Source: an uncultured Synergistia bacterium (GTDB taxonomy: Bacteria > Eremiobacterota > SpSt-956 > JAKJGF01). Taken from it: DNA of 5,743 nt. How positions within the stretch are numbered: position 1 is the first letter of the stretch; each line of letters opens with the position of its first letter. The stretch spans positions 1 to 5,743 of the forward strand of contig CALARM010001020.1 of NCBI GenBank assembly GCA_937888925.1, given 5' to 3'. Positions 1-4,838 of this stretch are shown here, piece after piece. Under the pieces are notes generated by a model, which ran no database searches, had not been told where the DNA came from, and saw only the letters and a program-made list of their open reading frames with translations. Made by a program: the position numbers and the translations under genes.

Positions 1-75
1 AGAGTAAAAAATCTACTCGGAGGAGACTTGAAAAAAATTTACTCTTCATCGCTGCAAAATCGGGAAAAAGATTGA
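1..75. other. Left edge: unassigned fragment of a neighbouring gene or leader
   Basis: No gene can be named here. On the plus strand the first frame is open from base 1 to a TGA at 73-75, which could be the last 24 codons of an upstream gene. An SD-like GGAGGAG (19-25) followed by TTG (28-30) in the same frame is a weaker alternative, giving a 15-residue leader peptide. On the minus strand an ATG at 49-47 opens a frame that runs off the edge (MKSKFFSSLLRVDFLL), which could be a divergent gene start, but it has no convincing SD. An 8-bp inverted repeat (1-8 with 38-45) is also present. None of these readings is secure. Confidence 0.25.
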
Positions 76-101
76 AAAAAAGAATAAACTGCTGCTATAA
101 T
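72..101 (+). promoter_or_regulatory. Sigma-70-type promoter of the aminopeptidase gene
   Basis: A -35 box TTGAAA (72-77) and a perfect -10 box TATAAT (96-101) are separated by 18 bp. Transcription would start near 108, giving a leader of about 40 nt. The region around it is A/T-rich, and no operator-like palindrome lies between the boxes. Confidence 0.7.
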
Positions 102-130
102 ATATATTCAAAATAATCTTAAATATATAC

Positions 131-137
131 AGAGGAG
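131..137 (+). promoter_or_regulatory. Ribosome binding site of the aminopeptidase gene
   Basis: AGAGGAG lies 9 nt before the ATG at 147, a strong SD at normal spacing. It fixes the start codon. This contrasts with the next gene, which has no visible SD. Confidence 0.8.
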
Positions 138-146
138 TAATTTATT

Positions 147-1478
147 ATGACAGAAAAAAACCATCTGCTGGAAAAAAAACACATAGAAAAATTTCAGAAA
201 AATTTCACGTCAGACACTTCAAATAAAGTGCTCATGAACGCCGTTACAAGGGGAAATATTCAGGATATAACAATAAACAGACACATACTGAATAATGTAA
301 ATTTCTGTTTTTCCAATGAAATCGAACAATCGGAAGTCACTGCCCAGAAACAGGCAAATACATGCTGGCTTTTTGCAGGACTTAACTGGTTTCGAACAAT
401 GACTAAAGAGACGTTCAAAATAAAAGATTTTGAATTTTCCGCAAACCATCTCGTATTCTGGGATAAAATCGAAAAGGCAAATTATTTTCTTGAACTTATG
501 ATTGAATTTCTGGACAGAGATCTTGATGACAGGCTTATGAATTTCCTCCTTAAAAACCCCGTTCCTGATGACGGTGAATGGCATATGATTGCAAATCTGG
601 TAAAAAAATACGGACTCATACCAAAATCGGTCATGCCAAATACCTTCAATCTGGAAAATTCCAAATTTCTGAATTCTATGCTTTACAGTAAATTAAGAGA
701 ATGTACTGCAATTATAAGAAAAATGCATAAAGACGGTAAAAATACTGAACAGATAAGAAAGAAAAAAATGGAATTTCTGGATGATTTCTATAGAATACTA
801 TCCATATTCCTCGGAGTGCCTCCTGAAAAATTCGACTGGGCTTACAGAGACAGCGATAAAAATTTTCATAGAGAAAGAGGTATAACTCCTGTGGAATTTG
901 CAAAAAAATATCTTCCTCTTGATGTGGATGATGTTTATATACTCTGGAGCTGTCCTTCGGAAAAAACCCCTTTCAATAAGACCTATATGATAGAACATGC
1001 AGCCTATATGACAGGCGGTAAAGAATTAAAAGCTCTCAATCTTCCCTTTAAAAAATTGAGAAATTATGCGGTAAAAATGCTTAAAGACAATAAAGCATCT
1101 ATGTTCGGCTGTGATGTTCTTCAGGAAAGCAATACAAAAGAAGGGCTCTTATGTTCGGATCTTTATGATTATAATCTCGTCTTTCAAAAGAAATTCCACC
1201 TTGATAAAGGCATGAGAATTGATTACTGTCAGTCTTTTATGAATCATATGATGGTTCTTTCAGGAGTAGATCTGGTTAATAACAAACCGACAAAATGGAA
1301 AATAGAAAACAGCTGGGGTAATGAACATGGTAAAAAAGGGTATTTTATTATGTGTGATGAATGGTTCGGTGAACATGCCTTTGAATTAATGGTTCCCGGA
1401 ACATATGTGAGTGAAGAAGATAAAGAACTTTTCAAGATGGAACCTGTTAAATTACCCAGATGGTTCCCTATGATTTAA
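147..1478 (+). CDS. pepC: Aminopeptidase C / bleomycin hydrolase (peptidase family C1B)
   Basis: This is a cytosolic papain-fold cysteine aminopeptidase that trims N-terminal residues from peptides. The family forms hexameric barrels with the active sites inside. At 443 aa it matches the family length. The catalytic set is visible: oxyanion Gln67 and nucleophile Cys73 in QKQANTCWLFAGLN, His367 in QSFMNHMMVLSGVD, and Asn388 in KWKIENSWG, followed by the usual GYF...DEWF segment near 398-407. Family members usually have SGRCW before the nucleophile; here it is ANTCW. The C-terminus is odd. Relatives end close to LPxWDPMGALA, and this protein stops at LPRWFPMI, so the terminal tail that lies in the active-site cleft is short. 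There is no signal peptide. The start is set by the SD at 131-137 and the promoter at 72-101. The family assignment is secure; strict aminopeptidase activity is not. Confidence 0.93.
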   Translation: MTEKNHLLEKKHIEKFQKNFTSDTSNKVLMNAVTRGNIQDITINRHILNNVNFCFSNEIEQSEVTAQKQANTCWLFAGLNWFRTMTKETFKIKDFEFSANHLVFWDKIEKANYFLELMIEFLDRDLDDRLMNFLLKNPVPDDGEWHMIANLVKKYGLIPKSVMPNTFNLENSKFLNSMLYSKLRECTAIIRKMHKDGKNTEQIRKKKMEFLDDFYRILSIFLGVPPEKFDWAYRDSDKNFHRERGITPVEFAKKYLPLDVDDVYILWSCPSEKTPFNKTYMIEHAAYMTGGKELKALNLPFKKLRNYAVKMLKDNKASMFGCDVLQESNTKEGLLCSDLYDYNLVFQKKFHLDKGMRIDYCQSFMNHMMVLSGVDLVNNKPTKWKIENSWGNEHGKKGYFIMCDEWFGEHAFELMVPGTYVSEEDKELFKMEPVKLPRWFPMI

Positions 1479-1480
1479 CA

Positions 1481-1521
1481 TGTGAATGGTGAAGAGTATG
1501 GATTGCTCTTCACCATTCACA
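1481..1521. repeat. Perfect 16-bp inverted repeat between pepC and the glycosyltransferase
   Basis: The left arm 1481-1496 (TGTGAATGGTGAAGAG) is the exact reverse complement of the right arm 1506-1521, with a 9-nt spacer. One G-T pair and one A-T pair could extend the stem to 18 bp with a 5-nt loop. It begins 2 nt after the pepC stop. No T-run follows on either strand; the plus side continues AATTAAAAAAATT. It is therefore not a canonical intrinsic terminator. It could be an mRNA-stabilising hairpin or an interspersed palindromic element. The right arm and its flank read as TTCACCA-TTCACAA heptamers, which resembles short heptad repeats seen in some bacterial genomes. Confidence 0.8.
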
Positions 1522-1533
1522 ATTAAAAAAATT

Positions 1534-2691
1534 ATGCCGAAAATTCTCTATACATCTTTCGACACAGTTCCTGCTCCCAAAGGGGCAAGTGTCCATATTT
1601 CACATTTTACAAAAGCCCTGACAGAACATGGTTATAATGTTACTCTTTTTGTACCTGCCGGTAAAGGTCAAAAAGAAAAAGATATTTATATGGGAGCAGA
1701 AATAAAAAGAGTAATAATAGAGGAAGATAATTTTTTAAAGAAAACCCTTGTTTTTTCGAGAGCAGTAGAAAAAGAATTAAACATGGATTATAATTTAGTT
1801 CATTTTCGTTCTGTCTGGGACGGAATTTCTATTGTAAGTAAAAAAAATAAATCATATAAGACTCTGTATGAAGCAAACGGTTTTCCGTCTATAGAACTTC
1901 CCTACCACTATCTGCAACTGAAAAATAAACAGATATTGAAAAAAATCCGTCTTAACGAAATAATCTGCCTTAAAGATGCGGATTTTATTATATGTCCTTC
2001 CGGAGTAATAAGAGATTACATTACATCTCTCGGAATAATAGAAGATAAAGTAAAAATTATCCCAAACGGCGTTAATACGGATATCTTTAAAGTATGTCCC
2101 ATGCCATGTTTACCTCTGACCATTCTTTATGTAGGCACTCTTACCCCGTGGCAGGGTATATTTTCTTTACTCGATGCCCTTTATATAATAAAAGAAAAGA
2201 GGAAACATTTTATATTAAACATCCTCTCTGACAGAAAGAAAAAATTTGAAAAACCGCTCATAGATTATGCATCTCAATTAAATCTTATGAAACATATAAA
2301 ATTCCTTGACCCGGTAGAAGAAGACATGGTTGCTTCTATAATAGCTGAATCACATATATGCGTTTCTCCTCTGGAATATTCGGAGAGAAATTTAATACAG
2401 GGGTGCTGTCCTTTAAAAATACTTGAATATATGTCCTGCGGAAGACCGGTAATAGCTTCCGATATACCATGTATAAGGGAAATTATAGATCATGACATAA
2501 ATGGAATACTATGTAACACGGCAGATAAAGAAAAACTGGCCCATGCCATATTAAGACTGGCAGAGAATCCTGAACTGATGGAAAGAATCGGAATAAAAGG
2601 CTCTCTTAAAGCCAGGGAAACTTTTACATGGCACAGAGCAGGAGAAAAATTACTGTCTACTATAGATAAAATAATGAGTACTGACAGGTAA
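1534..2691 (+). CDS. GT4-family glycosyltransferase (GT-B fold), substrate unknown
   Basis: This is a retaining glycosyltransferase of the GT4 type, expected to move a sugar from a nucleotide-sugar donor to a glycan, lipid or protein acceptor at the inner membrane face. With the start at 1534 it has 385 aa. The N-terminal Rossmann domain has PKILYTSFDTVPAPKGASVH (2-21), the acceptor-side loop of the family. The C-terminal donor domain has IIPNGVNTDIF (175-185), ILYVGTLTPWQG (197-208) and CCPLKILEYMSCGRPVIASD (291-310), where Glu298 is the conserved second Glu of the EX7E motif. The first Glu is Gly, as in the NSPLK/CCPLK subgroup. In-frame ATGs at 1486 and 1498 lie inside the inverted repeat and would add 16 or 12 residues of non-family sequence, so I chose 1534, where homology-like sequence begins. 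No SD precedes any of the three. There are no membrane segments. The gene is probably cotranscribed with pepC (55-nt gap), but no functional link is evident. Confidence 0.88.
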   Translation: MPKILYTSFDTVPAPKGASVHISHFTKALTEHGYNVTLFVPAGKGQKEKDIYMGAEIKRVIIEEDNFLKKTLVFSRAVEKELNMDYNLVHFRSVWDGISIVSKKNKSYKTLYEANGFPSIELPYHYLQLKNKQILKKIRLNEIICLKDADFIICPSGVIRDYITSLGIIEDKVKIIPNGVNTDIFKVCPMPCLPLTILYVGTLTPWQGIFSLLDALYIIKEKRKHFILNILSDRKKKFEKPLIDYASQLNLMKHIKFLDPVEEDMVASIIAESHICVSPLEYSERNLIQGCCPLKILEYMSCGRPVIASDIPCIREIIDHDINGILCNTADKEKLAHAILRLAENPELMERIGIKGSLKARETFTWHRAGEKLLSTIDKIMSTDR

Positions 2692-2730
2692 TGAATTTTA
2701 AGACACAATCGAAAAACTCATTACCCGTCA
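2682..2730. repeat. 13-bp imperfect inverted repeat between convergent genes
   Basis: TGACAGGTAATGA (2682-2694) overlaps the stop codon of the glycosyltransferase gene and pairs with TCATTACCCGTCA (2718-2730), with one mismatch that becomes a G-U pair in minus-strand RNA. The loop is 23 nt. A competing pairing exists between TAATGAGT (2672-2679) and ACTCATTA (2716-2723). Its place between converging genes suggests it marks both 3' ends. Neither strand has a clear U-tract after the stem, so termination is only inferred. Confidence 0.45.
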
Positions 2731-2734
2731 TACC

Positions 2735-3034
2735 CTACGACTTAATCAGAGGTTTAAACCATTTCAAATAACGTTTATCAATATAAATTTCTTCCTGACT
2801 GTCATTTAAAATACCAAGACTCATCTCATCAAACCATTTTATTGTTCCAATCAGTATTTCTCCGTCCAGAAAGGTAAATTCCATGGGAATTTTCTCTGCA
2901 ATATATCCGGCCAGAGCTTTACTTTCAGATTTCACCATATCCCAGGAAAAATCTTCATAGTTAAAATCTTCCATAAAAATTCCGGAGATTTCAATAAAAT
3001 TTGTGGTATTACACAAAAAATAATCCCGGAACAT
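2735..3034 (-). CDS. Divergent Hfq-like Sm/LSm-domain protein
   Basis: This is probably a small RNA-binding protein of the Sm/LSm fold, of 99 aa. Residues 41-95 align gap-poor with bacterial Hfq. EKIPMEFTFLDGEILIGTIK (47-66) followed by WFDEMSLGIL (67-76) matches the Hfq pattern ERVPVxIxLxNGIxLxGxIxxFDQFxxxL, including Gly58, Gly63 and Asp69. The Sm2 part keeps Tyr84 but has Ile-Asp where Hfq has the Lys-His that bind uridine on the proximal face. An acidic stretch (22-32) precedes the fold. The gene starts 14 nt after the NYN gene ends, so the two form an operon. I chose ATG 3034 because an AGGGGGG SD-like run sits just upstream. ATG 2974 would give 79 aa, closer to a normal Hfq length, but has no strong SD. 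The fold call is fairly sure. Sharing Hfq's sRNA role is not, so no symbol is given. Confidence 0.72.
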   Translation of the reverse strand: MFRDYFLCNTTNFIEISGIFMEDFNYEDFSWDMVKSESKALAGYIAEKIPMEFTFLDGEILIGTIKWFDEMSLGILNDSQEEIYIDKRYLKWFKPLIKS

Positions 3035-3036
3035 TT

Positions 3037-3042
3037 CCCCCC
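3037..3042 (-). promoter_or_regulatory. G6-run ribosome binding site of the Hfq-like gene
   Basis: In the mRNA sense the 14-nt gap after the NYN stop reads AGAACAGGGGGGAA and then ATG. The G run can pair with CCUCC of 16S rRNA with one G-U wobble, but it ends only 2 nt before the ATG, which is closer than usual. It supports the 3034 start over 2974. Confidence 0.5.
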
Positions 3043-3048
3043 TGTTCT

Positions 3049-4446
3049 TTATACAATTATCATATCTTCTTCCATCGGATAAAAAGTATCTGCAATCTCA
3101 ATCAAATCTCTCGATGTATTATGCTGGAAAGCTGCTACTTCCACAGTTATGTTACTTCTCTTAAGAACTTTTATAAGCTCGGTAAAATCACCATCTCCGC
3201 TTACAAGAACAACAACATCGAGTCTGTCCTGCAGGGATATTATATCCATAGCAATACCCAGATCCCAGTCTCCTTTAGCAGATCCGTCGGCTCTACGCCT
3301 TAGATCTTTTGATTTTACCGTATAACCGACTCTATCCAGGGTTTTTATAAATTCATCCTGATTTATTTCCGGGGTCTGAACTATATAAGCTATGGCCGTT
3401 ACTATTTCTCTGTCTTTAGTAACAAGATTTAAAAGAGTCTCAAAGTTTAATTTTGCCTGATAGCCAATTTTAGCACCATAATATATATTTTGAACATCTA
3501 CAAAAACGCCGACTCTCGGGTTATCTGTAGCGGTCTGAATTTCTTCATGACTTTCAGGAATAATGCGTCTCTGGACCTTTTTATATTTTATTTCTGCCCT
3601 GATAAGATCTCCTCTGAGTTGTAAATTTTTTCTCTGAAGCAGAATTAATGAACTGTATATATCATGCTGATCATTGAGAGTTTCTCTGAGTTCTTTACTT
3701 TCCTTTTCAAGTCTTTTTTTATCTTTAAAAAGCATTTCCTGATCAAAAAGAGCTTTTTTGGCATCTTCAAGTTCTTCAAAAATTTTCTGTTTTTCTTTCT
3801 GTAACAGCTCAATTCTCTGATTAAGATTTGTCGTATCCTTTCTAAATTTTTTATTAACCTCTGAAAGCTGATTAAGTGTATTCTCCTGACTTTTAAGTTT
3901 TTCTTCCAGTTTTTTAATCTGTTCCCTGTACAGGTTATCATCTTTCGATTTACCTGCTTCCTGTTTGGGTCTGGAAACTTTTTTCACTTTTCTTACTTCT
4001 TTTTTCTCCATAGATCTTATTATATTTTCAACATGCTGAATAAATTCAAGACCATAATCATTAACATCAGGTCTTTCATCCGTCAGAATAACCCACAGAA
4101 CTTTTCCGACTCTGTTCTGGTTGAAAATATTCTTACAATCACCTGTATAGTCTTTAATAGCAGGAAGATCCAGTTTTATCAATTTACTTTTCTCTTTTAA
4201 TCTCTTCTTTAAAAAAGTCCTGGTCATAAAATTACCAAAATCGGATTTTTTAAAGAAAAGCTGTGCAAGATCTTCTACTATAACATTGGAAGGTATAGAG
4301 CTAAATTCTCTACCACCATATTTAATACCGGATTTATTTAAAAGTACCTGTAATTCTCTTTGAGTTAATAAATCATGTATTATCCAGCAAAGACTTCTGG
4401 GAGTAAGATACTTCAAAAGTTTCTGATATTTTTCGTCCTCTGCCAT
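3049..4446 (-). CDS. NYN-domain (LabA/PIN-like) protein with long coiled coil
   Basis: This is a 465-aa protein in three parts. Residues 1-150 form a mostly helical region I do not recognise, ending in a KVLWVILTDERPDVNDYG segment. Residues 150-172 are a basic linker. Residues about 172-298 are a long Lys/Glu-rich coiled coil. Residues 312-458 are an NYN domain of the LabA type. Its acidic residues are in place: Asp317 in VGVFVDVQNIYYGAK, Asp393/Asp395/Asp401 in GDWDLGIAMD, and Asp418/Asp420 in LVSGDGDFTELI, plus the closing SRDLIEIADTFYPM. NYN domains share the PIN/FLAP nuclease fold and usually act as metal-dependent RNases, so ribonuclease activity is likely but inferred. The coiled coil suggests oligomers. 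I chose ATG 4446 over 4476 because a G7 run lies 5 nt upstream of it. It is followed after 14 nt by the Hfq-like gene. There is no signal peptide or membrane segment. Confidence 0.87.
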   Translation of the reverse strand: MAEDEKYQKLLKYLTPRSLCWIIHDLLTQRELQVLLNKSGIKYGGREFSSIPSNVIVEDLAQLFFKKSDFGNFMTRTFLKKRLKEKSKLIKLDLPAIKDYTGDCKNIFNQNRVGKVLWVILTDERPDVNDYGLEFIQHVENIIRSMEKKEVRKVKKVSRPKQEAGKSKDDNLYREQIKKLEEKLKSQENTLNQLSEVNKKFRKDTTNLNQRIELLQKEKQKIFEELEDAKKALFDQEMLFKDKKRLEKESKELRETLNDQHDIYSSLILLQRKNLQLRGDLIRAEIKYKKVQRRIIPESHEEIQTATDNPRVGVFVDVQNIYYGAKIGYQAKLNFETLLNLVTKDREIVTAIAYIVQTPEINQDEFIKTLDRVGYTVKSKDLRRRADGSAKGDWDLGIAMDIISLQDRLDVVVLVSGDGDFTELIKVLKRSNITVEVAAFQHNTSRDLIEIADTFYPMEEDMIIV

Positions 4447-4451
4447 ATGAG

Positions 4452-4458
4452 CCCCCCC
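4452..4458 (-). promoter_or_regulatory. G7-run ribosome binding site of the NYN gene
   Basis: The mRNA reads AATGGGGGGGCTCAT and then ATG at 4446. Seven Gs end 5 nt before the start codon, which is normal SD spacing, and can pair with the CCUCC of 16S rRNA through one wobble. A homopolymeric G tract in A/T-rich DNA is unusual and could vary in length. Confidence 0.65.
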
Positions 4459-4483
4459 ATTAATATAATTAACCAATATTTTA

Positions 4484-4675
4484 TCACATGACTGGTCCCA
4501 CCACTGCTCGTTCTGCTATCGCTTCACTATCAGCATGGGCTTTTAGAGTAATATTACTCAAAGACTCCAGCCCGAGTCTTTCGATATATGTACAATTATT
4601 AGGAATTCGCTTACAATACTCACATATTTGCCCTGCCAAACACAGGCAGTCACCTAATAGGTTTTGTACAATCAT
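4484..4675 (-). CDS. Possible small Cys-rich protein, 63 aa, not recognised
   Basis: This ORF is the first possible gene after the promoter at 4734-4706. An AGAGG lies 11-12 nt before its ATG, a little far for an SD, and it ends 37 nt before the NYN start. The peptide has five Cys in its first 28 residues (10, 12, 18, 21, 28), including CxC and CEYC, which could bind a metal, and then a tail with ERLGLESL and DSEAIAERAVVGPVM. I know no family it matches. Codon use differs from the neighbours, with CGA for Arg and more C/G-ending codons, and the same bases form several perfect stems. The ORF may therefore be incidental to a structured RNA (see the overlapping ncRNA entry). The opposite strand also has a 65-codon ORF, so openness alone proves little. 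Confidence 0.3.
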   Translation of the reverse strand: MIVQNLLGDCLCLAGQICEYCKRIPNNCTYIERLGLESLSNITLKAHADSEAIAERAVVGPVM

Positions 4676-4699
4676 CTATTTATAAACCTCTAATTTCGG
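4484..4699 (-). ncRNA. Candidate structured RNA or 5' leader of the NYN operon
   Basis: Read in the minus sense from about 4699, this segment is richer in G+C than its flanks and contains nested complementary blocks. GTACAA (4669-4664) pairs with TTGTAC (4595-4590), and TATTAGG (4659-4653) with CCTAATA (4603-4597). Within them CTGCC (4649-4645) pairs with GGCAG (4637-4633). Next comes the hairpin AAAGACTC-GGGCTG-GAGTCTTT (4581-4560), then a perfect 14-nt palindrome GAGTAATATTACTC (4559-4546). The hairpin loop GGGCT (4573-4569) is complementary to AGCCC (4541-4537), allowing an H-type pseudoknot. It could be a cis-regulatory leader of the NYN-LSm operon or a separate small RNA. No known riboswitch or housekeeping RNA is recognised, and no terminator is seen before the NYN start. 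Confidence 0.4.
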
Positions 4700-4705
4700 T
4701 AATAT

Positions 4706-4734
4706 ATTATACAAGGTTTTTATTATTATTGCAA
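4706..4734 (-). promoter_or_regulatory. Sigma-70-type promoter for the leader/NYN/LSm transcript
   Basis: On the minus strand TTGCAA (4734-4729) and a perfect TATAAT (4711-4706) are separated by exactly 17 bp. Transcription would start near 4699. It points into the structured segment and the NYN operon, so the NYN mRNA would have a leader of about 250 nt unless the 63-codon ORF is translated. Confidence 0.7.
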
Positions 4735-4764
4735 ATTGATTGTGTGTTTTTTTCTGTAAAGATC

Positions 4765-4809
4765 GTGTTTTTTTACGACAGGTGTGAATTTACCTGTCGT
4801 AAAAAACAC
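4765..4809. repeat. Long inverted repeat downstream of the sensor kinase gene
   Basis: The left arm is GTG, seven Ts, then ACGACAGGT (4765-4783). The right arm is ACCTGTCGT, six As, then CAC (4792-4809). The spacer is 8 nt. All bases pair except one extra T. Read from either strand, the T-run comes before the GC-rich core and the A-run after it. That is the reverse of an intrinsic terminator, so no U-tract follows the hairpin. It lies 29 bp after the kinase stop and about 30 bp upstream of the NYN-operon -35 box, so it may be a 3'-end stabiliser or a protein-binding palindrome. Confidence 0.7.
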
Positions 4810-4838
4810 TATCAAATACAATCTGTAACTCTGGAAGT

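Noticed and set aside
219..584. 121-codon minus-strand ORF inside pepC
   Set aside because: It lies fully opposite a secure pepC reading frame, has no SD or recognisable motif, and looks like a translation of the antisense strand of A/T-rich coding DNA.
1486..1533. Longer glycosyltransferase start at 1486
   Set aside because: The added 16 residues are encoded by the inverted repeat, do not resemble the GT4 N-terminus, and have no SD. The family-like sequence begins MPKILYTS at 1534.
3001..3303. 100-codon plus-strand ORF across the Hfq-like/NYN junction
   Set aside because: It is antisense to the NYN catalytic domain and the Hfq-like start, whose motifs are clear; the peptide shows no domain.
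3645..3941. 98-codon minus-strand ORF in another frame of the NYN gene
   Set aside because: It is a Lys/Arg-rich out-of-frame reading of the coiled-coil region, typical of A-rich coiled-coil DNA, with no start signal.
4447..4476. Longer NYN start at 4476
   Set aside because: The extra ten residues translate the G7 tract, which is better explained as the SD for the ATG at 4446.
4560..4581. RNase P RNA-like string GAAAGACTCGGGCTGGAG
   Set aside because: It recalls the GAAAGUCCGGGCU block, but the segment is far too short for RNase P RNA and the 3' conserved ACAGAA region is absent. It is explained by the 8-bp hairpin.
4488..4685. 65-codon plus-strand ORF opposite the small Cys-rich ORF
   Set aside because: No SD or promoter points to it, while the minus strand has a near-consensus promoter. 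The peptide is not recognised.
4484..4699. tmRNA, tRNA or 4.5S RNA in the structured segment
   Set aside because: No T-arm GTTCGA-type sequence, no CCA-ending acceptor stem, no tag reading frame and no SRP GGAA/GCAG loop signature were found on either strand.
4765..4809. Bidirectional intrinsic terminator
   Set aside because: Both strands place the T-run before the hairpin and the A-run after it, the reverse of what termination needs.
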